DNA of 25,058 nucleotides from Fluviibacter sp964498255 (GCA_964498255.1 CAZCGW010000027.1:1-25058); one strand, 5' to 3'. Positions 14,136-21,768 are shown, counted from the stretch's first letter. Numbers and translations: made by a program. The notes: generated from the sequence alone by a model not told the origin.

Positions 14136-14141
14136 ATTATA
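14136..14141 (-). promoter_or_regulatory. consensus -10 box upstream of carA
   Basis: A perfect TATAAT stands on the minus strand 40 nt after the dapB stop. No convincing -35 is present 16-18 nt upstream (TAGCGC at 17 nt), so an activator may be needed. Initiation would be near 14129, giving a leader of about 65 nt to the ATG at 14063 or about 105 nt to the GTG at 14024. Confidence 0.55.
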
Positions 14142-14144
14142 GCG

Positions 14145-14178
14145 AAAAATGCTGCGTTGCGCTACCCCTTCGGGCAGC
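14145..14178 (-). terminator. possible weak terminator after dapB
   Basis: A 7-bp stem (14172-14178 with 14161-14167, one G-U pair, 4-nt loop) follows the dapB stop, and TTTTT lies 11 nt further at 14145-14149. An alternative, longer-range stem pairs GCTGC with GCAGC directly before the T run. The geometry is not ideal, and the T run lies just before the carA -10 box. Confidence 0.4.
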
Positions 14179-14180
14179 CT

Positions 14181-14993
14181 TTAGGCACGAAGTCCGAGCA
14201 CATCCTGCATATCAAACAAGCCGTTAGCGCGTTCACGGATAAATTTTGCGGCGCGGACACTACCTAATGCATACGGCATACGGCTACTGGCCTTATGGCC
14301 GATTTCGACCCGTTCACCGGTGCCACAGAACATCACCACATGATCACCGACGATATCGCCACCGCGCACCGTGGCAAAACCAATGGTAGTCTCATCACGC
14401 TCACCCGTGACACCCTCACGTCCATAAACAGCCACATTTTTCAAGTTGCGGCCAAGCGCATCAGCCACCACCTCGCCCATACGCAGCGCCGTACCCGAAG
14501 GCGCATCTACCTTATGGCGGTGATGCGCCTCGACGATTTCGACGTCATAACCGGAATTCAGAATCCCGGCGGCAATTTCCAGCAATTTGAAGGTGACATT
14601 AACGCCCACGCTCATATTCGGTGCAAATACAACCGGAATTGTTTTAGCGGCAGCAGCTAGGGCAGCCTTTCCAGCTTCTTCGAAACCCGTTGTACCAATC
14701 ACCATACCCACCCCAGCAGCCTTGCAGGCTTCCAGGTGCACTAGCGTGGCTTCAGGACGCGTAAAGTCGATCAGGCAATTGGCACCCTGCAAGCCTGCTG
14801 TAACATCCGACGTAATGCGTACCGAAGTTGCCTGGCCGATAAACTCACCTGGATCCCGGCCGACAAACTCGCTGCCTTCCCGCTCAAAAGCGGCGTGCAG
14901 CTGGGTAGCCGGGTCGCGCAAAACAGCTTCGATCAGCATACGACCCATACGGCCGGAGGCGCCCGCAATGGCAATTTTGACGGGAACTGACAT
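14181..14993 (-). CDS. dapB: 4-hydroxy-tetrahydrodipicolinate reductase
   Basis: DapB uses NAD(P)H to reduce 4-hydroxy-tetrahydrodipicolinate to tetrahydrodipicolinate in the diaminopimelate/lysine pathway. The Rossmann motif is IAIAGASGRMGR (residues 7-18); the substrate-binding motif EAHHRHKVDAPSGTAL lies at about 155-171, with FAPNMSVGVN before it and GHKASSRMPYALGSVRAA near the C-terminus. The ATG at 14993 gives a normal 270 residues and has AAGGA six nt upstream; an in-frame TTG two codons earlier is less likely. It follows bamE by 13 nt, so the two are probably co-transcribed. Confidence 0.98.
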   Translation of the reverse strand: MSVPVKIAIAGASGRMGRMLIEAVLRDPATQLHAAFEREGSEFVGRDPGEFIGQATSVRITSDVTAGLQGANCLIDFTRPEATLVHLEACKAAGVGMVIGTTGFEEAGKAALAAAAKTIPVVFAPNMSVGVNVTFKLLEIAAGILNSGYDVEIVEAHHRHKVDAPSGTALRMGEVVADALGRNLKNVAVYGREGVTGERDETTIGFATVRGGDIVGDHVVMFCGTGERVEIGHKASSRMPYALGSVRAAKFIRERANGLFDMQDVLGLRA

Positions 14994-15006
14994 GAACAAT
15001 CCTTAT

Positions 15007-15576
15007 TTACTTGAATAGATGGATAAATCGCCACCACCAGGAATCACTCGGTGGTTCAGAATTCTCAGGCGGGCCTTCCGCATCCTCAGGAAGGCTACCC
15101 AGATCAATCACTTGCGGTTCGTTAGCACGCTTTGCTGCCGCCAGGTCTGCAGCGGCGTTTGCGTCAGCCGCAAGGTCACCCGTAATCTGCACGCCTACCG
15201 GCTGAGCGGCGGCCACATCACCACCAACACGTTCCAACTGCCCCGCCGCATTGAAGTAGACGAAAATGTTGCGCATGGTGACATCGCCCGTAGCGCCATC
15301 TTCATACCGATACACATAATCCCAGCGATTGGCATGAAAAGGATCTTGCAGCAGTGGCGTACCCAGCACATAACGCACCTGGTCTCGCGTCATGCCCGGT
15401 CGCAATTGCGCGATGTTTTTCTGCTCAACCACATTACCTTGCTGCACATTAACGCGGTACTCAAGAAAGTAGCGCTCTACCGCGCAACCACTGAGCAGGA
15501 GCATGCTGCACGCCAAGCCTATTCCGGCCGCGCCTTTGCTAAAAACTGCCAACGGGAATTTCCGGTAGGAGGACAT
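15007..15576 (-). CDS. bamE: outer membrane assembly lipoprotein BamE (SmpA/OmlA)
   Basis: BamE is a lipoprotein of the BAM complex that inserts beta-barrel proteins into the outer membrane. A lipoprotein signal peptide ends in the lipobox LLLSGC with Cys31 as the lipidation site. The SmpA/OmlA domain follows, with IAQLRPGMTRDQVRYVLGTP and WDYVYRYEDG. After about residue 125 comes a long Ala/Asp/Glu/Pro-rich tail ending in the aromatic stretch WWWRFIHLFK, making the protein (189 residues) longer than the about 113 of E. coli. The ATG at 15576 is chosen over a TTG further upstream; neither has a strong ribosome site. It is divergent from fur, a neighbourhood conserved in Betaproteobacteria. 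Confidence 0.96.
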   Translation of the reverse strand: MSSYRKFPLAVFSKGAAGIGLACSMLLLSGCAVERYFLEYRVNVQQGNVVEQKNIAQLRPGMTRDQVRYVLGTPLLQDPFHANRWDYVYRYEDGATGDVTMRNIFVYFNAAGQLERVGGDVAAAQPVGVQITGDLAADANAAADLAAAKRANEPQVIDLGSLPEDAEGPPENSEPPSDSWWWRFIHLFK

Positions 15577-15604
15577 GGATAGAACAGCTCGGTGCAAAAG
15601 CCGC

Positions 15605-15611
15605 TATCATA
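15605..15611. promoter_or_regulatory. overlapping divergent -10 candidates for bamE and fur
   Basis: The 63-bp gap between bamE and fur contains TATCATA. It reads as TATCAT on the plus strand (for fur) and TATGAT on the minus strand (for bamE), each one base from the -10 consensus. No good -35 was found for either. No clear Fur box was recognised, so autoregulation is not supported by sight. Confidence 0.3.
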
Positions 15612-15639
15612 TCCGAAGTTACAGATCAGGAATCCTTTT

Positions 15640-16080
15640 ATGCCCACGCCGAAAGACCTACAGCAATCCGGCCTCAAAGCAACGATGCCCCGGATGAAAA
15701 TCCTCGAGATTTTTGAAAATCGACGTGACGAGCACCTCACAGCAGATGACGTGTACAAAATCCTGGTGACAAGCGGCGTCGACATTGGCCTGGCAACGGT
15801 TTATCGCGCCCTGACGCAATTTGAACAAGCCGGTTTACTTCAGAAACAGAATTTCGAATCCGGCAAAGCCGTTTTTGAACTCAATCGTGGCGAGCACCAT
15901 GACCACCTGGTCTGCCTGCAGTGTGATCGTGTCGTAGAGTTTTGCGATCCGGAAATCGAAAAGAAGCAGGCCGAGATCGCTGGCAAGCTCGGCTTTAGAA
16001 TACAGGCGCACGACCTGTGTCTGTATGCCGAATGCGTCGATACCGCCTGCCCGCATCGACCCACCAAGCGAATTCGCTAA
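15640..16080 (+). CDS. fur: ferric uptake regulator Fur
   Basis: Fur is a dimeric iron-responsive repressor of iron uptake genes. The winged-helix DNA-binding domain spans about residues 1-80, with the recognition-helix segment DIGLATVYRALTQF (48-61). Metal ligands are visible as HHDH at 86-89 and the zinc cysteine pair Cys92 and Cys95 (CLQC), with a second pair, Cys132 and Cys137, near the C-terminus. Length 146 is typical. The ATG at 15640 is preceded by AGGA eight nt upstream; a TTG further upstream in frame would overlap the bamE start and is unlikely. It is divergent from bamE and convergent with recN. Confidence 0.98.
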   Translation: MPTPKDLQQSGLKATMPRMKILEIFENRRDEHLTADDVYKILVTSGVDIGLATVYRALTQFEQAGLLQKQNFESGKAVFELNRGEHHDHLVCLQCDRVVEFCDPEIEKKQAEIAGKLGFRIQAHDLCLYAECVDTACPHRPTKRIR

Positions 16081-16097
16081 CCCACTGAATTACAACA

Positions 16098-16118
16098 GTT
16101 TGCTAGGCAAACCCTAGC
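16098..16118. terminator. possible shared hairpin between fur and recN
   Basis: Two mutually exclusive stems overlap the recN stop codon: GTTTGC-TAG-GCAAAC and GCTAGG-5 nt-CCTAGC. Neither has a real U-tract (plus strand continues ATTTCGG). They sit 18 nt after fur in a 22-bp convergent gap, where a bidirectional terminator would be expected. Confidence 0.3.
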
Positions 16119-17773
16119 ATTTCGGCAGCATGCGCCCGGGTGCGCTCGGTAATTTCCACCCCACCCAGCATGCGGGCAACTTCTTCAATCCGTGCCGCAT
16201 CATCGAGCCCTTGCACGCGACTCTGAAACGCCCCGTCGGATTTTTCTTTGCTCACCTGCCACTGCCAGGCGGCACGCGATGCAACTTGCGCAAGATGGGT
16301 CACACACAATACCTGACGCTGCTCTCCCAGCTTGGCCAGCAAGCGGCCAACCACTTCGGCAACCCCACCACCAATACCCACATCGACTTCATCAAAGATC
16401 AAGGTCGGCACCGCACTACAAGCGCTTGTGACCACCTGAATCGCCAGGCTAATCCGCGACAGTTCACCACCTGACACCACCTTAGACAACGAACGCCAAT
16501 CATCGCCAGCCAAGCCACTAATCTGGAACTCGATACGCTCATTGCCGTGAGCACTACCGTCGCTCTCCAATGGCAGCAAAGCAATCCGACACTGACCACC
16601 GCCCAATGCCAACTCCTGCATGGCATCACTCACGCCTTTTGAAAGCGTCTTCGCCGCTTTTGCGCGCCCCTTGGTCAACACAGCCGCTGCATCGGCGTAA
16701 GCACTTGCCGCTGCCTCGACCCGTGCCTCAAGCGCAGCCACATCCGTTGCGTCAGCCAGTTGGTCGGCTTCAGAAGTTAAATCTTTGTAAAGCACCGGCA
16801 ACGCAGATGGTTCTACCAAATGCTTACGGGCCAACTCCAACATGGCTGCCATCCGGCGTTCAATTTCGGCCAGCCGTACCGGATCCACTTCAAACCGATC
16901 CAGATGTCGGCGCAATAACGTTAGTGCTTCAGAAAGTTCATTGCTCGCCGTTGCCAAAAGATCTGTGGGCTCCTGCAAACGACTATCGAGTGCTGCCCCC
17001 TCTTGCAACCGGTGCTGTAATCGCCCCAATGCCGAGAGCATCGGTTCATCACCCTCACCCAGCACCTCTACCGCACTCTGAGTCAGCTCAATCAAACTGG
17101 ACGCATGCGCCAGGCGAGACTGCTCTTCACCCATCGATTGCCAGCCCCAGTCTGGCTGATCATTCGCCAGCTCTGAGAGGGCCTTGATTTGCCAAGCCAG
17201 CGTTTCCCGACGCACTTCAATATCACCGGAACGCTTATCCGCATCAACCAGCGCCTGTCGTGCAGCCGACCATTCCCGCCAGGCCGCTGCAACCGTGCGT
17301 GCTTGTTTCTGCAACTGGCCGAAATCGTCCAGCAGTTGTCTCTGGGCATCTGCCCGCAATAAAGACTGATGGGCATGCTGCCCATGAATATCAAGGAGCC
17401 ACTCACCCGCTGTACGCACCTGCTGCAACGTTACAGGCACCCCATTAATAAAGGCGCGTGATCGACCGGCCGATTCCAGTACACGACGAATCAGTACGCC
17501 CTCGCCCGCCTCTAACGGAATCGCCTGTTCGTTAAACCAGGCCACAAACGCAGGGTCAACCGAGGCATCAAATTCAGCCGTCACCTCCGCACGCGCAGCA
17601 CCGGAACGAATCAACCCTGCCTCGGCACGTTCGCCCAGCACAAAGGCCAGGGCATCAATCAATAACGACTTACCGGCACCCGTTTCTCCGGTCAGCGCAC
17701 CAAATCCCGGCTGAAAATCCAGCGCCAGTTCGCGAACCAGAACGAAATCACGGATAACCAGACGACACAGCAT
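16103..17773 (-). CDS. recN: DNA repair protein RecN
   Basis: RecN is an SMC-like ATPase that acts early in double-strand-break repair by recombination. The N-terminal half-ATPase carries Walker A GETGAGKS (residues 29-36). A long charged coiled-coil region rich in Ala, Glu, Gln, Leu and Arg runs through the middle. The C-terminal half has the ABC signature VSGGELSRISLAIQ and Walker B LIFDEVDVGIGG, followed by VTHLAQVAS. Length 556 matches the family. The ATG at 17773 lies 3 nt after the nadK stop (TAAGCGATG), so translation is likely coupled to nadK. No LexA-type operator is needed or visible at this junction. Confidence 0.98.
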   Translation of the reverse strand: MLCRLVIRDFVLVRELALDFQPGFGALTGETGAGKSLLIDALAFVLGERAEAGLIRSGAARAEVTAEFDASVDPAFVAWFNEQAIPLEAGEGVLIRRVLESAGRSRAFINGVPVTLQQVRTAGEWLLDIHGQHAHQSLLRADAQRQLLDDFGQLQKQARTVAAAWREWSAARQALVDADKRSGDIEVRRETLAWQIKALSELANDQPDWGWQSMGEEQSRLAHASSLIELTQSAVEVLGEGDEPMLSALGRLQHRLQEGAALDSRLQEPTDLLATASNELSEALTLLRRHLDRFEVDPVRLAEIERRMAAMLELARKHLVEPSALPVLYKDLTSEADQLADATDVAALEARVEAAASAYADAAAVLTKGRAKAAKTLSKGVSDAMQELALGGGQCRIALLPLESDGSAHGNERIEFQISGLAGDDWRSLSKVVSGGELSRISLAIQVVTSACSAVPTLIFDEVDVGIGGGVAEVVGRLLAKLGEQRQVLCVTHLAQVASRAAWQWQVSKEKSDGAFQSRVQGLDDAARIEEVARMLGGVEITERTRAHAAEMLGFA

Positions 17774-17776
17774 CGC

Positions 17777-18736
17777 TTAGTCCGCTTTAGTACAAGGTGC
17801 GTTAACCACCAGACCCGGGCGAATGCTCGGCCCTTCGCTCCAATGCAGCTTCTGGCGCAGCATGGCGAAATAGCTATAAGACGGGGGGTGCAGCAATTTG
17901 ATCCGGTGTGGCGACTTGACTAAACGCACGCCATCACCCGGCATCAGATCAACGGTTTCCTGACCATCAAAGTGAGCGCGTGCATTGGCGCCTTGCACCA
18001 AACGTACTTCAATCCGCGCAGTATCCGGCAATGTAATCGGACGATTAGATAACGCGTGCGGGCACAAAGGCACCAGCGCAATACCACCTAGCTTAGGATG
18101 CAGAATCGGACCATTGGCCGAAAGCGCGTAGGCTGTGGAACCCGTAGGCGTACAAATAATCAGACCATCCGCACGGGCGCTGTAAATAAATTCATCGTCT
18201 ACCCGCAGCTCAAATTCAATCATTCGGCCGGTAGCGCCTTTGTCGATCACGACATCGTTAAAAGCCAAATTGGCCTGCGGCTGCCACTGGGCAGAGGCGC
18301 CACCAAAAATCACTTCCGTATCCAGTAGCAAACGATTTTCCAACGTGAACTTGCCTTCCATCAGCAGGTCCATGGCTTCAATCATGCTAGAGCGGGCAAT
18401 ATCCGTCATAAAGCCCAAACGACCCTGGTTAATACCCACCAGGGGAATATCGAATTTCGCTAACTGACGTGCGGCATGCAGCAACGTGCCATCACCGCCC
18501 ACCACAATGGCAACATCAACCTCGCTACCAATGCGCGCAAAGTCCGCACATTCAGCAGAGGCCATTGCGGCATTGCCTGATACTTGCCCCACTTCGATAG
18601 CCGTTTCAGTTTCAACCAGAACGCCCACCCCACGCGACTGGAAATAAGTCAACAAAGCCACAATCGAATCCACGACTTCAGGGCTTTCCTGGCGACCAAT
18701 CAGTGCTACCGTTTTCAACGGCAATGGGTACGACAT
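17777..18736 (-). CDS. nadK: NAD kinase
   Basis: NadK phosphorylates NAD+ to NADP+ using ATP or polyphosphate. The catalytic GGDGT is at residues 80-84 (Asp82), followed by GINQGRLGFMTDI, the LAFNDVVIDKG segment and the NAD-binding TPTGSTAYALSANGPIL, all family hallmarks. From the ATG at 18736 the protein has 319 residues, slightly longer than the about 292 of E. coli because of a C-terminal tail after SYFAMLRQKLHW. GGAG lies 8 nt before the ATG; a TTG one codon upstream also fits. It is divergent from hrcA, and recN follows 3 nt downstream. Confidence 0.98.
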   Translation of the reverse strand: MSYPLPLKTVALIGRQESPEVVDSIVALLTYFQSRGVGVLVETETAIEVGQVSGNAAMASAECADFARIGSEVDVAIVVGGDGTLLHAARQLAKFDIPLVGINQGRLGFMTDIARSSMIEAMDLLMEGKFTLENRLLLDTEVIFGGASAQWQPQANLAFNDVVIDKGATGRMIEFELRVDDEFIYSARADGLIICTPTGSTAYALSANGPILHPKLGGIALVPLCPHALSNRPITLPDTARIEVRLVQGANARAHFDGQETVDLMPGDGVRLVKSPHRIKLLHPPSYSYFAMLRQKLHWSEGPSIRPGLVVNAPCTKAD

Positions 18737-18766
18737 CAATCCGACTCCGCAGACAAGCCCGGCTAG

Positions 18767-18787
18767 GCATTCATATCAAAAGAATGC
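18767..18787. promoter_or_regulatory. CIRCE-like inverted repeat between nadK and hrcA
   Basis: GCATTC and GAATGC are separated by exactly 9 nt. The HrcA operator CIRCE has GCACTC and GAGTGC as its inner halves around a 9-nt spacer, so this differs by one symmetric base pair per half; the outer TTA/TAA are not conserved. It lies 79 bp upstream of hrcA and 31 bp upstream of nadK. It may be a degenerate HrcA site or an unrelated operator. Confidence 0.35.
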
Positions 18788-18852
18788 GCTCGAACCGGCA
18801 ACACTTTTATCCGCCGAGCGACAGAACTCGATTAAACCACAGAATAATTTTG

Positions 18853-18858
18853 TAGAAT
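18853..18858 (+). promoter_or_regulatory. -10 box placing the hrcA start at the 5' end of its mRNA
   Basis: TAGAAT ends 7 nt before the hrcA ATG (18866), so transcription from it would start at or one base before the start codon. No Shine-Dalgarno sequence lies in the intervening bases. The -35 is poor (ATTAAA at 16 nt spacing). Confidence 0.4.
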
Positions 18859-18865
18859 CTATTAC

Positions 18866-19963
18866 ATGCCATCCAAAACCAACGCTGGGATCATTTCTGC
18901 CGCATCAAAGCAGCCGCCTCAACAGCCGCCGCTGGATGATCGCGCCTGTGTATTACTTAAGACGCTGGTTGAAAACTACATTGCTGATGGGGCGCCCGTA
19001 GGTTCGCGCATACTTTCACGCGCTTCCGGGCTGGATCTCTCGGCGGCTACTGTACGTAATGTGATGGCCGATCTGGAGGATTTAGGGTTTATTGCCAGTC
19101 CACATACCTCCGCCGGCCGTATCCCAACACCGCGCGGTTATCGTTTCTTTGTCGATTCCCTGCTCACCATGCAACCGCTGGAGCAAATGGATCACGCCCG
19201 CATTCTGGCCGAATTGGCTGGCGCCAAAGCCCAGCCAGGGCAAATCATCAACCACGCGTCGCGCCTACTCTCAGACCTGACCCGGTTTGCCGGTATCGTC
19301 ATTGCCCCACGCCACCCGAGCAACCGGATCCGCCAGATTGAATTTATTGCGCTTTCCGATAAACGTGTACTTCTGGTCCTGGTCACCAGTGATGGCAACG
19401 TACAAAACCGCATCCTATCTACCGATCGCGCCTACAGCAGTGCCGAACTGATCGAGGCGGCCAACACCCTCAACCAGAACTTTGTCGGATTAGAACTGGA
19501 TCAAATGCGTACCCGCGTTCATGACGAACTAGTGCGCATTCGTAGCGATCTACAGGCGCTCATGGCAGCCGCGCTCACCGCCAGCGGTGAAGCACTCATG
19601 CCCAAAGAATCCGAAACCATTATTTCGGGCGAAAAGAACCTGCTCGACGTTGATGACCTTAGCTCCAATATGCGGCGGCTGCGCGAATTGTTCGATCTCT
19701 TCGAGCAACGTACGGCACTTGTCCGCCTACTCGATCTGTCACAACGCGCCGAAGGCGTTCGCCTTTACATTGGCCAGGAATCCGGAATTGCCACACTGGA
19801 TGAATGCAGCGTTGTCACGGCACCCTATCAGGTTGAAGGTCAGGTCGTCGGTTCTGTCGGCGTTATTGGCCCTACCCGCATGGCCTATGATCGCGTTATT
19901 CCGATTGTCGATATCACGGCTCGATTACTCTCTAGCGCCCTGACTGAACAAGCTCAGGGCTAA
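18866..19963 (+). CDS. hrcA: heat-inducible transcription repressor HrcA
   Basis: HrcA represses chaperone genes by binding CIRCE operators and is kept active by GroEL. The winged-helix N-terminus is visible at about residues 25-100 (LLKTLVENYIADGAPVGSR, AATVRNVMADLEDLGFI, SAGRIPTPRGYRFFVD), followed by the GAF-like dimerisation region and the C-terminal GVIGPTRMAYDRVIPIVD motif. Length 365 is slightly above the usual 340 because of a 24-residue Ser/Ala/Pro/Gln-rich extension before the conserved start; no in-frame ATG or GTG lies between. There is no Shine-Dalgarno sequence, and a -10 box sits so close that the mRNA may be leaderless. hemH follows after 32 nt. Confidence 0.97.
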   Translation: MPSKTNAGIISAASKQPPQQPPLDDRACVLLKTLVENYIADGAPVGSRILSRASGLDLSAATVRNVMADLEDLGFIASPHTSAGRIPTPRGYRFFVDSLLTMQPLEQMDHARILAELAGAKAQPGQIINHASRLLSDLTRFAGIVIAPRHPSNRIRQIEFIALSDKRVLLVLVTSDGNVQNRILSTDRAYSSAELIEAANTLNQNFVGLELDQMRTRVHDELVRIRSDLQALMAAALTASGEALMPKESETIISGEKNLLDVDDLSSNMRRLRELFDLFEQRTALVRLLDLSQRAEGVRLYIGQESGIATLDECSVVTAPYQVEGQVVGSVGVIGPTRMAYDRVIPIVDITARLLSSALTEQAQG

Positions 19964-19995
19964 AATCCCTTTTCGTCTCTTACTGGATTCATTGA

Positions 19996-21108
19996 ATGAA
20001 CAAAACCGCACCGGCCTGGCGTCATGGCACCCCGGCCAAAACGGCTGTCGTACTTGTGAATCTCGGCACACCAGAAGCCCCCACCCCGGCAGCTGTTCGC
20101 CGTTACCTGGCAGAATTTCTGGGCGATCCACGCGTCGTTGAAATACCTCGCGCACTCTGGATGTTGATTCTGCACGGCATTATTCTGCGCGTGCGTCCGA
20201 AAAAGTCCGCCGCCAAATACGCCACTATCTGGGAAGACGCCGGCTCGCCACTCATGGTGCATACGCTGGCACAAACCAGTGCACTAGAAGACATCATGCG
20301 TCAACGCGGCCATGATCTGACTGTCACCTGGGCAATGCGTTACGCCGGGAATGGCCCTCACAGTATTCCTGCGGTGCTAGAACGGCTACGCGCAGAAAAC
20401 GCGACACGCATCCTGCTGCTACCCATGTACCCGCAGTATTCAGCCAGCACCACCGCTACGGCAATAGATGAGGCACTTAACTGGGTTACCGGCCTCCGCA
20501 ACCAACCAGAATTACGTTATGTGCGCAATTTCGCAGACGATAAAGGCTACATAAATGCAGTAGCCGCACAAATCCGCGAACATTGGCTCAAGAACCCACC
20601 GCCCGCGTTGCCCGATGCCAGTTACCGACTGGTCATGAGCTTTCACGGCTTACCCGAACGCAACCTCAAACTCGGCGACCCCTATTTTTGCGAATGCCAC
20701 AAAACAGCACGCCTCATTGCCGAAGCATTAAATATGCCGCCGGAAAGTGTTGTGACCACCTTCCAATCCCGTTTTGGCAAAGCCAAGTGGCTGCAACCTT
20801 ATACAGAACCGACGCTGGTCGACCTGGCCAAACAGGGCGTTAAACGCGTAGATATCCTATGCCCCGGTTTCGTTGCCGACTGCCTGGAAACACTCGAAGA
20901 GATCAACATGGAAGTTCGCGCTGCCTACCTAACCGCTGGCGGGGAACACTTTCACTACCTAAATTGCCTGAATGAAGCACCGGTATGGATTGAAGCCCTG
21001 GCAGAGCTCACCGAAAAGAACCTGGCAGGTTGGCCAACTGTTGCCCAGGGAAATGAAGCCCTGGCGCAACAACAGGCCAGAGCTAAATCACTGGGCGCTC
21101 TTGAATAA
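19996..21108 (+). CDS. hemH: ferrochelatase
   Basis: HemH inserts ferrous iron into protoporphyrin IX, the last step of heme synthesis. The N-terminal signature is VVLVNLGTPEAPT; the substrate and metal site includes MYPQYSAST, the catalytic His217 in MSFHGLPER, and Glu298 in DCLETLEEI. Length 370 fits Gram-negative ferrochelatases of this group. The ATG at 19996 has a GGA about 11 nt upstream. It lies between hrcA and grpE; its last codons overlap the sigma-32 promoter of grpE. This placement in the heat-shock cluster is found in other Betaproteobacteria and does not by itself imply heat regulation of heme synthesis. Confidence 0.98.
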   Translation: MNKTAPAWRHGTPAKTAVVLVNLGTPEAPTPAAVRRYLAEFLGDPRVVEIPRALWMLILHGIILRVRPKKSAAKYATIWEDAGSPLMVHTLAQTSALEDIMRQRGHDLTVTWAMRYAGNGPHSIPAVLERLRAENATRILLLPMYPQYSASTTATAIDEALNWVTGLRNQPELRYVRNFADDKGYINAVAAQIREHWLKNPPPALPDASYRLVMSFHGLPERNLKLGDPYFCECHKTARLIAEALNMPPESVVTTFQSRFGKAKWLQPYTEPTLVDLAKQGVKRVDILCPGFVADCLETLEEINMEVRAAYLTAGGEHFHYLNCLNEAPVWIEALAELTEKNLAGWPTVAQGNEALAQQQARAKSLGALE

Positions 21109-21125
21109 CAACGAAGCACCCCCAT
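21100..21125 (+). promoter_or_regulatory. sigma-32 heat-shock promoter of grpE
   Basis: CTTGAA (21100-21105) and CCCCAT (21120-21125, followed by ATG) are separated by 14 nt and match the sigma-32 -35 and -10 cores perfectly. The -35 box is formed by the last Leu and Glu codons of hemH just before its stop. The grpE ATG is 43 nt downstream of the -10. Confidence 0.88.
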
Positions 21126-21168
21126 ATGCCGGGCAAGTATCGGTATAAATCAACGGACTAAGAAGCTC

Positions 21169-21711
21169 ATGACTCAACAAACTCCTGAAAACGACGTCAT
21201 CAACCCTGCCAACGAAGACGTACAGGCAGAAGCCGTCAGTGAAACCTCGCAAGACGACACGCCAGAGGGTCGTTTGGCCGCTGCGGAACTTAAAATCGCC
21301 GAATTGCAAGATGCCTTCCTGCGCGCCAAAGCCGATGCTGAAAACCAGCGTCGTCGCGCCGCTGAAGACGTCACCAAGGCCCATAAATTTGCCGTGGAAA
21401 AGTTCGCCCGCGAAATGATTGCCGTTTGCGATAGCCTGGATGCCGCCCTCACCGACACGGCAGCTGATGCTGCTACGCTACGTTCTGGCGTAGAACTCAC
21501 ACAAAAACAACTGCTAAGCGCCTTTGAACGTGCTGGTATGAAAGTTGAAAACCCGGCCGCTGGCGACAAATTCGACCCGAATCAGCACCAGGCAATCGCC
21601 ATGGTAGACGCCGCACAGGAAGCCAACACGGTGGTCAATGTGCTGCAAAAAGGCTACCAACTGTCTGACCGCGTATTGCGCCCAGCCATGGTCACGGTTG
21701 CCAAGGGCTAA
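21169..21711 (+). CDS. grpE: nucleotide exchange factor GrpE
   Basis: GrpE drives ADP release from DnaK and acts as a thermosensor in the DnaK-DnaJ-GrpE cycle. The 180-residue protein has an acidic, disordered N-terminus (residues 1-33), a long helical coiled-coil segment (about 35-90, with ELQDAFLRAKADAENQRRRA), and the C-terminal beta-domain with GVELTQKQLLSAFERAGM, DKFDPNQHQAI and VLQKGYQLSDRVLRPAMV. The ATG has AAGAAG about 4 nt upstream. It follows hemH by 60 nt under its own sigma-32 promoter, and is separated from dnaK by 121 nt containing a hairpin and a second sigma-32 promoter. Confidence 0.98.
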   Translation: MTQQTPENDVINPANEDVQAEAVSETSQDDTPEGRLAAAELKIAELQDAFLRAKADAENQRRRAAEDVTKAHKFAVEKFAREMIAVCDSLDAALTDTAADAATLRSGVELTQKQLLSAFERAGMKVENPAAGDKFDPNQHQAIAMVDAAQEANTVVNVLQKGYQLSDRVLRPAMVTVAKG

Positions 21712-21713
21712 AT

Positions 21714-21730
21714 AAGCCCCAAAGGGGCTT
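21714..21730 (+). terminator. hairpin after grpE overlapping the dnaK -35 box
   Basis: AAGCCCC and GGGGCTT form a perfect 7-bp stem with an AAA loop, two nt after the grpE stop. A second small hairpin (GAAGT-5 nt-ACTTC, 21731-21745) follows directly. There is no U-tract, so termination may be partial. The 3' arm shares three bases with the dnaK sigma-32 -35 element. Confidence 0.5.
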
Positions 21731-21753
21731 GAAGTCCTTAACTTCTGCCCCAT
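21728..21753 (+). promoter_or_regulatory. sigma-32 heat-shock promoter of dnaK
   Basis: CTTGAA (21728-21733) and CCCCAT (21748-21753, followed by ATA) are separated by 14 nt, a perfect match to sigma-32 core elements. The spacing is the same as in the grpE promoter. Initiation near 21760 would give a leader of about 70 nt containing one perfect hairpin. Confidence 0.9.
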
Positions 21754-21768
21754 ATACCCCGCATGACT

